From Deltaproteobacteria bacterium (GTDB taxonomy: Bacteria; Desulfobacterota_B; Binatia; Bin18), in assembly GCA_012271025.1 (NCBI GenBank), contig JAAXHF010000739.1:1-16833 (forward strand): 16,833 bases of DNA, read 5' to 3'. Positions within the stretch are counted from its first letter, which is position 1. Each line of letters opens with the position of its first letter. Below, one piece after another: positions 1-7,403 of the stretch. Made by a program: the position numbers and the translations under genes. The notes under the pieces are model-generated. The model was not told the origin of the DNA. It did no database searches and saw only the letters and a program-made list of their open reading frames with translations.

Positions 1-1165
1 TGTAGCAGTGCTCATGCGGCCTGCCGTTCAGCACGCCGAGGTGCGACGGACCGAAAGAGTAGGGCGAGATATCGACCAGCACCCGGTCGATATTGTGGCC
101 GGCCTGGCGGGCGGCCAATACCCCGGCCCCAAAGGCGACACACAGCTCGGGCTGGAGGTCCTGGTGAGGGACGAGGCCGGTCCGGTCTTCGAGCAGCTGG
201 GCGACCAGCGGGGTGCGGCTCGCGCCGCCGACTAGCAGCACGTCGTCAACCTGGTCCGGCCGCTTGCCCGCGTCGCTCAGCGCCTGGTAGACACTGTCCA
301 GGGTGGTGTCCAGCAGATGCCGGATCAGCCCTTCGTAGTCAGCCCGGGATATTTCCACATCAAGGTGGATCGGGACCCCGTTGCGTTCGGCCAGGTGCGC
401 CTCTCGAATATGGGCGTAGGGCTCAAAGCTCAGGCGCTTTTTGGCCTCTTCAACCGCATACAGCAGACGGCTCATGGCTCTGGGATCGCTGCGCAGGTCC
501 GGGCCACCCGCTCCGATGAACCGGTCGTGCACCCAGTCCAGCAGGCGCCGGTCAAAATCATCGCCGCCCAGGTGGTTGTTGCCGTGGCTGGCGATGACCT
601 CGGTGATTTCGTCCTGGACCTGGACCAGGGACACATCAAACGTCCCGCCGCCCAGGTCATAGATCAGGATCGTGCGGTCTCCCCGCCGGTCGGCGCCATA
701 GGCCAGGGCGGCAGCGGTCGGCTCGTTCAGGATGCGGACGACCTCCAGGCCGGCGATACGCCCGGCGTCGCGGGTGGCCTGGCGTTGGGCGTCGGAGAAA
801 TAGGCCGGTACGGTAATCACCGTCCGCGATACGGGCCGGTCCAGTACGGTCTCGGCGCGGGTCTTCAGGTCGTGCAGGATCAGGGCTGAGATTTCCGGCG
901 GGGAATAGCTGTGCCGGCCCAGCACAATCCGTTCGGCAGAACCCATCAGGCGTTTGACCGACTTTACGGTCCGGTCCGGGTACAGGGGGTATTGATTCCG
1001 GGCCGGGGTGCCGACCAGGACGCGGTCGTCCGGGGCGAGGCCGACGACGGAGGGAACGATCTGCTCGCCGGCGACGGCCAGAACCTGGACCGCGTCGCCA
1101 ACGATGGCCGCGACCTCAGAGTTGGTCGTGCCGAGATCAATACCGAGGATAATGTCGTGGGTCAT
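1..1165 (-). CDS. Hsp70/DnaK-family chaperone ATPase (3' end cut by window edge)
   Basis: ATP-dependent cytoplasmic chaperone of the Hsp70 family. The reading frame stays open for 388 codons from the ATG at 1165 to the window edge, so the C-terminal part is missing. Visible motifs are the phosphate-1 loop GIDLGTTNS (residues 8-16), the phosphate-2 segment YDLGGGTFDVSL (from residue 169) and the adenosine-motif region LLVGGASRTPLV, followed by GAGVLAARQAG at the end of the nucleotide-binding domain. The linker then reads RVLVDISPYSFG rather than the DnaK-type VLLLDVTPLSLG, so the substrate domain is divergent and this is probably an accessory Hsp70, not housekeeping DnaK. It is last of four genes in an operon with a GrpE-like factor, a J-like protein and a helical-repeat protein. 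The gap to grpE is only 40 bases. The ribosome site (AAGGA, very close to the ATG) is weak. Confidence 0.93.
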   Translation of the reverse strand, partial: MTHDIILGIDLGTTNSEVAAIVGDAVQVLAVAGEQIVPSVVGLAPDDRVLVGTPARNQYPLYPDRTVKSVKRLMGSAERIVLGRHSYSPPEISALILHDLKTRAETVLDRPVSRTVITVPAYFSDAQRQATRDAGRIAGLEVVRILNEPTAAALAYGADRRGDRTILIYDLGGGTFDVSLVQVQDEITEVIASHGNNHLGGDDFDRRLLDWVHDRFIGAGGPDLRSDPRAMSRLLYAVEEAKKRLSFEPYAHIREAHLAERNGVPIHLDVEISRADYEGLIRHLLDTTLDSVYQALSDAGKRPDQVDDVLLVGGASRTPLVAQLLEDRTGLVPHQDLQPELCVAFGAGVLAARQAGHNIDRVLVDISPYSFGPSHLGVLNGRPHEHCY

Positions 1166-1193
1166 GGTCCTTGTTCGATGTGCGCTGTTCGCC

Positions 1194-1214
1194 GTTCATC
1201 GTTCATCATTCATC
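1194..1214. repeat. three tandem heptamers (G/A)TTCATC at the grpE-Hsp70 junction
   Basis: GTTCATC, GTTCATC and ATTCATC follow directly on one another (on the minus strand GATGAAT, then GATGAAC twice). The repeat covers the last codons and stop of grpE and runs into the 40-base spacer before the Hsp70 gene. A degenerate ATGAATGAGGAAC/GAACGATGAG stretch of similar flavour precedes the secreted-protein start at 4365-4397. Confidence 0.7.
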
Positions 1215-1898
1215 ATTTGCTACGACCTCGACTTCGGCAAAGCGCAACACCTGGCCGTTGCAGGTGTAGCCGGGACGGATGACCGCGACGACCGTGCCGG
1301 GGGCTGCACCGGTGGTGCGGCTGACTGCGGTTGCCCGCATCAGACTGGGATCGAACGGCGTGTTGAGACACCCGATCTCGTACACATCCAGCCGTCGCAG
1401 CAGATCGTCGAGGCGTTCCCGGGCCAGCCGTGCGCCTTCGGCCAGGGCTTCGAGCACCGGACGCTGGCCGAGCCGGGCGCGCACCCCGCTCAGGCTGGTC
1501 AGCCGCCGTTCGGCTTCGTCCAGATTGCGGCTCAGGTGGTCGCGGACTTCGAGCAGCTCGGACACCAACTCGGTGCGCGCTTCGCGCCGCGCCTGGCCCA
1601 GTTGGCGGGTATGGTCAGCGGCGGCCGGCTGGCTCTGGGCGGCCTGCTCGGTCAGCCGGTCCAGAGCCTGTCCGAGTTCGGTGTGCAGACGGTTGGTAGC
1701 CCGGCCCTGGAGTTGGGTCTCGCGGGTCAGGGCGCTCAGCTGGCCGAGCAGAGAAAACAGGTCGGGGACCGGCTCAGGCGACGACAGCACGGCCGGGGCA
1801 AGACCGGATGGGGCCGGCTCTGCCTGGTCGAGATCGTCGAGCCAGGTTTGCACGGTCGCTAACAGACGCTGGCGCCGCTCTGGGCTGAGCCTGCTCAC
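1206..1898 (-). CDS. grpE: GrpE-like nucleotide exchange factor
   Basis: Nucleotide exchange factor expected to release ADP from the adjacent Hsp70. The C-terminal beta-domain is recognisable: FDPSLMRATAV, then APGTVVAVIRPGY and NGQVLRFAEVEVV, matching the GrpE head pattern. Upstream, ELLEVRDHLSRNLDEAERRL resembles the GrpE helical segment preceding the four-helix bundle, and the N-terminal half is predicted helical/coiled coil. I chose the GTG at 1898 because it overlaps the stop of the J-like gene as GTGA (4-base overlap) and has a GGGAG ribosome site about 9 bases upstream. An ATG at 1928 in the same frame would add 10 residues and overlap the previous gene by 34 bases. Sequence identity to classical GrpE looks low outside the head domain, consistent with a specialised partner of the divergent Hsp70. 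Confidence 0.85.
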   Translation of the reverse strand: MSRLSPERRQRLLATVQTWLDDLDQAEPAPSGLAPAVLSSPEPVPDLFSLLGQLSALTRETQLQGRATNRLHTELGQALDRLTEQAAQSQPAAADHTRQLGQARREARTELVSELLEVRDHLSRNLDEAERRLTSLSGVRARLGQRPVLEALAEGARLARERLDDLLRRLDVYEIGCLNTPFDPSLMRATAVSRTTGAAPGTVVAVIRPGYTCNGQVLRFAEVEVVANDE

Positions 1899-2188
1899 CG
1901 CTGTGGCTCCCGCAGGACGTTCAGCCACGCCGCCGGACCGACATGCCGTCGCTCGTCGGGTATCAGGTCGAATACGTCCTCGACCCGGCCCAGCGGAGGG
2001 GGACCGAGCACACGATAGGCGAGCCGTTTTTCGGCGTCCCGAATCGCTTCATACGCCTCTCGAATCCGGCCGAAGCCCTCCGGATCGCGGTCCGGCGGGC
2101 AGCGCCTGAGGGCGCGGACATAGGCCGCACGAACGGTCGCATCGTCGGCGTTGTCTTCAATATCGAGGATGGCAAAAGGGCTGAGCAT
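1895..2188 (-). CDS. small J-domain-like protein lacking the HPD histidine
   Basis: A 97-residue protein whose first ~60 residues follow the J-domain layout: FAILDI near the start, an AYVRALRRC helix II, the loop PPDRDPEGF, then RIREAYEAIRD and KRLAYRVLG as helices III and IV. The invariant HPD tripeptide that triggers Hsp70 ATP hydrolysis is replaced by PPD. The last ~35 residues have no recognised domain. It sits 17 bases after the helical-repeat gene and overlaps grpE by 4 bases, so it is translated within the Hsp70 operon. A GGAA ribosome site lies about 9 bases before the ATG. Inference: either a degenerate J-protein acting as an adaptor, or a J-protein co-evolved with this particular Hsp70. 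The fold assignment rests on spacing and helix pattern only. Confidence 0.72.
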   Translation of the reverse strand: MLSPFAILDIEDNADDATVRAAYVRALRRCPPDRDPEGFGRIREAYEAIRDAEKRLAYRVLGPPPLGRVEDVFDLIPDERRHVGPAAWLNVLREPQR

Positions 2189-2205
2189 GGCGGAGTTCCA
2201 AGAGT

Positions 2206-4326
2206 CTATGGCAAGGCAGGTTGAGCCACGGCAGTCGTGTGGGCAAACGCCTGGCCGGCCAGACAGGGCGGCCTGGGATGGCGCCGCTCGATCTCAAGGG
2301 TCAACTCGATTTGCGCCTGACTGGGCGAACGGTTGGGCGAGGCTCCCGGCGGTAGGGGTTCTGTCCAGGCTGGGAGGGCGTCCAGGGCTGCGGCGGCGTG
2401 GCCGGCGGCCTGCGTGTCCCGCGCTCGTTCGGCCAGCTCCCGGGCCGCTTGCAGGCAGTTGCGAGATCGGGTCTGGTGGGGCGGGCTGGACGAGCCGGCC
2501 AGGCTTTTGCCGCGGGCCAGCAGGAAACGGTGCAGGTCGAGTCCTGGGTGGCCCAGCCCACGGCCGGCCGCGATATAGGTCAGGGTCGGTCGGCCGATGG
2601 CCAAGCCGGCGTGACACAGGGCGTACAGCTGGGCTATTGAGGCGCCGTCCAGATTTTTTTCAACTTGGCTCACAAAACTGTCCGGGACGCACACCCGACG
2701 GTCCAGGGCTCCGAACAGGGCACACGCTCGGGCCAGCCCCTCGACCGCCTGTGGGGGGGAGACGCTTGCCGACCACCGGGGTCGAGCCACCTTGGTCATC
2801 TCACTCGCCGTGGCCAGGATCAGGGCGTGCAGGGCCTGATTGTTGACCGTCTCGGCCAGGGTCTCGGCCCAAGCCCGGGCGCCTGCGGTATCGGCCATTT
2901 TCTGGGCCAGCGCCCAGTTGAGGGCCAGCACATAGGCTCTGGTGTCGCCGTCGTTGGCCTGCGGCTCTTGGGTCAAACGCTCCAGGTCGGCTGCGGCCAG
3001 GGTGGCTCTGGCGCCTCGAATGCGTCGCTCGGCGCTGGCCAGCAGGAGCCGAAAGCGGCTGTCCCGGAGCTGGGGGTGGAGGCGGTTGAGGGCTTCCGCT
3101 TTGGCCACAAAGCCGAGCGCTTTGCGGAGCGCGCCGCGCTTTTCCGCCACCTCGCTCAGGTACAGCAGGGGATCAAGGTCGTCCGGGTAGGCCGCATGCC
3201 AGGCTTCGGCTTCGGCCTCGGCCCGCTTGGCGTCATGCTGTGCATAGTAGGCGACCATGGCTGCAAAGACCTGCGCGCCGAGCCGGGCCGGGACAGATCC
3301 GACGGCTTGGCGGGCACGCTCAAGCACAGCCGCCCGATCAAAGACGTCCGGTAGCCGGCCGCTCCGCAGCGCATGCCGAAGGTCGTGCTCGGAGGCCACG
3401 TCCAGGTCGTCCAGCAGCCGTTGTCGGTCGGTCGGAAACAGCTCGCTCATATGCAGCAGAATGCGCACGGTTGCCGGGCTGCCGGACGACAGCCGACCTG
3501 CGGCCTGAGCCGCGCTGAGATAGGCGTCCCACACCAGCAGGGCGCCGTCCCACTGGCTGTGTTCGAGGCTGAGGGCGGCCAGACGCGGCAGCTCAGGATC
3601 GATGTCCTGGTGGCTGAGAAGGTCTATCAGGCCGGACGGCAACCCGCCGTTCCGCTGCCAGTGGTCCAATACCGTTCTTATGAAGGTGTGCCGGTGAGCG
3701 GTTGGCAGGCTGGCCAGCCACGGCAAGAGGCGGCGCAGAGTACGCCCGTCTCCACGGCTCAGCGCCCGGCTGAGCTGGAGACGTCGGCCATGGCTGCCAG
3801 CGCTGACCTGCTCTACCAGAGCTGCTGCGGGAGTGCCGGGACCGAAGTCTGCTACCTCGGCCGGCGTCCGGGTTCCGGGCAGCAGGGCGCGCAGGACCGG
3901 GACCAGCCGACCCGGCCCGGAATCGGTCGGAATGCGGGCCAGATTGGCCTCGGCCAGCTTATCGGCGCGGCGATAAAACGCGTCAAGCGCGCGGATGAGC
4001 AGCTTCCAGGGCGCCAGCGGCGACTGGCGCGGAATGGTGTCGAGATCGGCCAGGGCGCCGGGCGGCAGCGGGGCGGCGGTGACGGCATTAAACAGCCGCT
4101 GGACAGTATCGGCCTGGCGTCGCAGCGGGTGGCCGGCCGGCAGGGCCGGGCTGTCCGCCAGCCGGCCCGGGTCGGTGAGCCGGCCCTGGATCAGGGCGTG
4201 CAGCTTGCGGCGCCGGTCTGGTGTGGCGTGTGACAGTTCGCTGAGCAGCGCGTCGAGGTCATCGCTCGCGCGCTGGGCGAGCGGAGTCGCCCGCCCGCCA
4301 CAAGCGTATCTTTTTCGTTTGGCCAT
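2206..4326 (-). CDS. large helical-repeat (TPR-like) protein, first gene of the Hsp70 operon
   Basis: A ~706-residue protein that I do not recognise as a named family. It is Ala/Leu/Arg-rich and almost wholly predicted alpha-helical. In the central part (about residues 370-470 from this start), segments such as AEAEAWHAAYPDDLDPLLYL and ALRKALGFVAKAEALNRLHP resemble tetratricopeptide repeats. There is no signal peptide or clear membrane segment, so it is probably cytoplasmic. The start at 4326 (MAKRKRYACGG) is preferred over the ATG at 4380, which would add 18 residues; neither has a strong ribosome site. It is followed after 17 bases by the J-like gene, then grpE and Hsp70. Inference: a scaffold or client-recruiting partner of the chaperone set. 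TPR proteins do bind Hsp70 in eukaryotes, but a bacterial role here is unproven. Confidence 0.75.
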   Translation of the reverse strand: MAKRKRYACGGRATPLAQRASDDLDALLSELSHATPDRRRKLHALIQGRLTDPGRLADSPALPAGHPLRRQADTVQRLFNAVTAAPLPPGALADLDTIPRQSPLAPWKLLIRALDAFYRRADKLAEANLARIPTDSGPGRLVPVLRALLPGTRTPAEVADFGPGTPAAALVEQVSAGSHGRRLQLSRALSRGDGRTLRRLLPWLASLPTAHRHTFIRTVLDHWQRNGGLPSGLIDLLSHQDIDPELPRLAALSLEHSQWDGALLVWDAYLSAAQAAGRLSSGSPATVRILLHMSELFPTDRQRLLDDLDVASEHDLRHALRSGRLPDVFDRAAVLERARQAVGSVPARLGAQVFAAMVAYYAQHDAKRAEAEAEAWHAAYPDDLDPLLYLSEVAEKRGALRKALGFVAKAEALNRLHPQLRDSRFRLLLASAERRIRGARATLAAADLERLTQEPQANDGDTRAYVLALNWALAQKMADTAGARAWAETLAETVNNQALHALILATASEMTKVARPRWSASVSPPQAVEGLARACALFGALDRRVCVPDSFVSQVEKNLDGASIAQLYALCHAGLAIGRPTLTYIAAGRGLGHPGLDLHRFLLARGKSLAGSSSPPHQTRSRNCLQAARELAERARDTQAAGHAAAALDALPAWTEPLPPGASPNRSPSQAQIELTLEIERRHPRPPCLAGQAFAHTTAVAQPALP

Positions 4327-4386
4327 GGTACAATTCTTTATCCGGTCGCTCGGTCTGTGTGCAAGATGAATGAGGAACACTGAACG

Positions 4387-5184
4387 ATGAGCAATGAGTC
4401 AAAGAGGCACGCGCAATACAGATCTCTGGTCAACAATAGGGAACGTGATCTCTTCTGGAGTCCATCGGCTATCGCGTTCCCTATTGTCAGTAGGGAATGT
4501 GATCTCTTCTGGAGTCCATCGGTTCTCACGTTCCCTATTGTCAGCGCTGTCGTCATCATGCTGGGGCTGCAGGGTGTGGCCGAGGCACAGCCGAATCTGG
4601 CGGCCTACTTCCCGCTCACGGTGGGCAATCGCTGGGTGTATGAGGCCAGCGAAGGCACCAGCACCGAAGAATGGGAAGTCATCCGTGAAGAAGAAGACGC
4701 GTTTGTGATCCAAATTACGGCCGACTCGCTGTCGACCGCCAGTTTTGAGGAAGAGTTTCGACCAACGCCCGACGGTATTGAGCGCCTGACCCGTAGCGAC
4801 ATCAACGTCGATAACCGCCCCCAGCCGGCTATCAACCGGAAATTTCAACCCCAGCCACAAGCCGAGCCGAATGGAGACGCCGGACCGGCCTTTGTCCTCA
4901 GAAGACCCCTGCGGATTGGGACGGTGTGGGAGAACGGCGACGGCCGGTATGAGATTACCGCTCTGGGCCAAGCCGTTACCGTCCCGGCCGGGACGTTTGA
5001 GGACTGTGTCGAGGTCATGCACTGGAGCAGAGGCGGCAAGGTGATCGTGATCAGCCTCTACGCTCCGGGCGTCGGAGTGGTGCAGCGCGATGAGACGTTT
5101 CCGTTGCTTGAGGGCAGTGGCAATCTCAACCCCAATGAGCGGCAAAACCTCGTGTTACAGTTGAAGGAATGGACGGTCCACTGA
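4387..5184 (+). CDS. predicted secreted protein with repeat-derived N-terminus
   Basis: A 265-residue protein of unknown function. From about residue 68 it reads LAAYFPLTVGNRWVYEA, and near the middle GTVWENGDGRYEI, VTVPAGTFEDCVEV and later LYAPGVGVV. This pattern recurs in exported bacterial proteins annotated as hypothetical, and I infer a beta-rich periplasmic or surface protein. A hydrophobic stretch (about residues 47-62) followed by GVAEAQ looks like the core and cleavage site of a Sec signal peptide. It is preceded by about 45 polar residues that include two copies of an 18-residue unit encoded by 54-bp palindromic repeats. The start is uncertain: the ATG at 4387 has only a distant GAGGA 10 bases upstream, and the only later ATG in frame (4558) would leave no basic n-region. 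It is divergent from the chaperone operon and convergent with the GldFG gene, stops 2 bases apart. Confidence 0.78.
   Translation: MSNESKRHAQYRSLVNNRERDLFWSPSAIAFPIVSRECDLFWSPSVLTFPIVSAVVIMLGLQGVAEAQPNLAAYFPLTVGNRWVYEASEGTSTEEWEVIREEEDAFVIQITADSLSTASFEEEFRPTPDGIERLTRSDINVDNRPQPAINRKFQPQPQAEPNGDAGPAFVLRRPLRIGTVWENGDGRYEITALGQAVTVPAGTFEDCVEVMHWSRGGKVIVISLYAPGVGVVQRDETFPLLEGSGNLNPNERQNLVLQLKEWTVH
4437..4544 (+). repeat. two tandem in-frame 54-bp palindromic units
   Basis: Bases 4437-4490 and 4491-4544 are the same 54-base sequence with four differences. Each unit begins TAGGGAA and ends TTCCCTATTGTCAG, so its ends are inverted. With the preceding bases, unit 1 has perfect 12-bp arms (CAATAGGGAACG at 4434-4445, CGTTCCCTATTG at 4475-4486). 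Unit 2 has 15-bp arms (4488-4502 and 4526-4540) with two wobble or mismatch positions. The period is 18 codons, so the frame is kept, giving RERDLFWSPSAIAFPIVS then RECDLFWSPSVLTFPIVS. The repeats lie in the N-terminal coding region of the secreted protein and about 110-220 bases upstream of the divergent chaperone operon. Confidence 0.9.
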
Positions 5185-5197
5185 GATCAGACCGTTC
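5171..5197. terminator. small hairpin across convergent stop codons
   Basis: The 8-bp arms GGACGGTC (5171-5178) and GACCGTTC (5190-5197) pair with one G-U wobble around an 11-base loop. The loop holds the stop codon of the secreted-protein gene, and the stop codon of the convergent GldFG gene overlaps the loop end. No T-run follows on either strand, so a terminator role is only a suggestion from position. Confidence 0.35.
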
Positions 5198-7403
5198 TGC
5201 GCCGTCGATAGCCGGCCACCGCCAGCCCAATCAGCAGAACCACGAGCGGCTCACCCAGCACCGCCAGCCAGAACAGCTGTCGGCTCTGCCGGACGGTCAG
5301 AAAGATGGTCGAGAGTTTTGGATCGGTTTCTTCGTTTTTGGGCCGTTCGGTAATGAAACGCTCTTCCTGGACCAGCCACTGAACCGTGTTGAGAAACAGG
5401 TCTCTGTTGCCGAGCAGCGACAGACGGGCGTTGCTGACAAAATCGCTGTCGCCATAGACGACCAGGCGGGCCGCGTTGTGTGGCGCGCGGACGGGCTGGG
5501 CAGGCGTCGCCGGGGAGGGGGACGCCGCGCCGTCGTCGGGCGTCGACCAGCCATCAAGATCGATGGTCACGGCCACCGCCAGCGAGATCGGTCCCTGGCG
5601 GGCTTGGGTGCCCTCGAATTCGAGCGCGCCGGCGGGCACCTCGGCCCCGGGGGTAAAGCGCGCCCACGAGCCCGGGCCGGTCCGACAGAAGGGGGCGACG
5701 CTGAGGGCCGGGTGGGGCAGGGGATCAAGCGGCTCGACCGAGCGGGCCAGCGGAAAGATGGTATTGATCGCAAAGTCCTTCACAATCGCCACGCCGGTGT
5801 TGTACAGCGACACGATCGGGCTGAGCGCGTCTCCGCCAAACAGCCGGTTGGACGGGTCGTACACCAGATCCTGAGCCAGACCGACGCCATAGGTGTTGAG
5901 AAAGGCGCTCAGATTGGGCGCGGCCATGGGGTCGATCATCACCAGCAGGCTGCCGCCGCCGGTCAAAAACCGTTCAAGAGCAGCGATTTCCTGGGGCAGA
6001 AAATCGGCCCGCGGGCCGCTCAGCACCAGCAGCGCGGCATCCTCGGGAACGCCTGCCGCGCGCGACAGCAGCAGGGGCTTGACGACAAAGTTCTCATTCC
6101 GCAAGGCCAGTGCCGCCTCGCTGTAGCCGTCCCTGGCGTGGCGGCTGAACGGATCGTGTTCGCCGTGGCCACCAATGAAGTAGACGACTTTTTTCTGGCC
6201 GTGCAGGAACTGGAACAGGGCCTGGGTAATCAGTTCCTCGCTGGCGATGGGCAGCAGCTTGCGCTGGCCCTGGTATTCCATCACCGTCGTCCCGTAGTGG
6301 CTGGCGCCGTACTGCTGGGCCAGCCCCAGGTTGCGGTCACGGTAGAGAATGCGGTAGCGGAAGCCGGAGTTGTAGGACGCGTAGCGTTTGAACAGGTCTT
6401 CATACGCCTGGTAGGCGTCGGGCGAGCCGCCAAAGAAGAGCGTCAGCATGACCTCCCGGTCGGCCAGATCGCCGAGCAACTCCCGGGTCTGGGGCGACAG
6501 GGTCAGGCTCTGACTGGGGGTCAGGTCCCAGCGCAGGTTGTGGCGCATGGACAGGCTCTGGAGTCCGACCAGGCCGACCAGCAGCCCCAGATTGACGGCG
6601 CCGACCACCAGCCACTGGCGTCGGCTGGGCGTTTCCAGGAAGGCGCGCAGCGACGAGAACTCGCCCTTGCCACGCCAACGGCGCGAACGCAGCGCCTGCC
6701 AGGTCAGGACCAGAAAAAACAGGCTGAACAAGACCAGGAAGCTGATTTCCTGGCTGTCGATCGCGCCGCGGGCAAAATGGTAGAAGCGGTCAAAGAGCGA
6801 GATCTGGAGCAGGATGTGAACGACCGTCTCGCTCACCGCCTGCTCGTTCCAGGTCAGCGACCAGAACAGCACCAGCATGCCCAGGGTGGCCATGGCGGCC
6901 ACCGCCTGACTGTCGGTCAGGGCCGACAGAAACAGGCCGACGCTGACAAAGGCCAGGCCGAGCAGAAACAGCCCGACGTAGCCGGCCAGCAGCGGCGACC
7001 AGCTGACCTGGGGGTGATACCAGGACAGGACCAGGGGGTAGAAGGTGGTCAGGCTCAGCACCACCGCCAGCAGCACGGCGGCGGCCAGAAACTTGCCGAC
7101 CAGGACGCTGGCCTCCGAGACCGGGTAGGTCCACAGCAGGTCGAGGGTGCCGAGCTTTTTCTCCTCGGCAAAGGCTCGGGCGGTCAGGACCGGGACCAGC
7201 AGCAGGAGCACGAAGCGGACATCGTGAAAGAAAAACTCCCACAAGCCCCGCTCCAGATTGACCCCGCCCAGGAGCATGAACAGGCTGAGATCGGTGTAGA
7301 AAAAAAAGCCGGCCAGGGCCAGGGCAACGGCGACGATGGCGTAGGCCAGGAAGAGCCCGAAAGAGGCTCTCAGTTCTTTGCTGAAAACGGCGAGACAACT
7401 CAT
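5187..7403 (-). CDS. GldF-GldG fusion: ABC-2 type permease with auxiliary periplasmic domain
   Basis: A 738-residue inner-membrane protein. Residues 1-235 are an ABC-2 type permease: six hydrophobic segments, with TARAFAEEKKLGTLDLLWTY after the second, a signature of this permease class. A further membrane segment near 270-290 (WLVVGAVNLGLLVGLVGLQ) opens a large soluble domain of the GldG/ABC-auxiliary type (about 290-690). It includes VVYFIGGHGEHDP, LLVLSGPRADFLPQEI, FLTGGGSLLVMIDP and VVYGDSDFVSNA. A last membrane helix ends in YRRRRTV. GldF and GldG are often separate genes; here they are fused. The ATG overlaps the stop of the GldA-type ATPase gene as ATGA, so both form one transporter. 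In Bacteroidetes this complex supports gliding, but homologues occur widely in non-gliding bacteria, so the substrate here is unknown. Confidence 0.9.
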   Translation of the reverse strand: MSCLAVFSKELRASFGLFLAYAIVAVALALAGFFFYTDLSLFMLLGGVNLERGLWEFFFHDVRFVLLLLVPVLTARAFAEEKKLGTLDLLWTYPVSEASVLVGKFLAAAVLLAVVLSLTTFYPLVLSWYHPQVSWSPLLAGYVGLFLLGLAFVSVGLFLSALTDSQAVAAMATLGMLVLFWSLTWNEQAVSETVVHILLQISLFDRFYHFARGAIDSQEISFLVLFSLFFLVLTWQALRSRRWRGKGEFSSLRAFLETPSRRQWLVVGAVNLGLLVGLVGLQSLSMRHNLRWDLTPSQSLTLSPQTRELLGDLADREVMLTLFFGGSPDAYQAYEDLFKRYASYNSGFRYRILYRDRNLGLAQQYGASHYGTTVMEYQGQRKLLPIASEELITQALFQFLHGQKKVVYFIGGHGEHDPFSRHARDGYSEAALALRNENFVVKPLLLSRAAGVPEDAALLVLSGPRADFLPQEIAALERFLTGGGSLLVMIDPMAAPNLSAFLNTYGVGLAQDLVYDPSNRLFGGDALSPIVSLYNTGVAIVKDFAINTIFPLARSVEPLDPLPHPALSVAPFCRTGPGSWARFTPGAEVPAGALEFEGTQARQGPISLAVAVTIDLDGWSTPDDGAASPSPATPAQPVRAPHNAARLVVYGDSDFVSNARLSLLGNRDLFLNTVQWLVQEERFITERPKNEETDPKLSTIFLTVRQSRQLFWLAVLGEPLVVLLIGLAVAGYRRRRTV

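Noticed and set aside
4327..4386. Sigma-70-like promoter for the chaperone operon (TTGCAC, 17 bases, ATAAAG on the minus strand)
   Set aside because: The -10 match is poor and would place the transcript start almost at the ATG. Not supportable without mapping.
4430..4545. Possible CRISPR array
   Set aside because: Only two units, directly adjacent with no spacers and each an internal palindrome, so this is a tandem duplication rather than repeat-spacer structure.
4338..4559. 73-codon minus-strand frame with repeated LTIGN and DGLQKRS segments
   Set aside because: The repeats are only the reverse reading of the 54-bp palindromic units. There is no ribosome site or domain, and the plus-strand reading continues into a plausible secreted protein.
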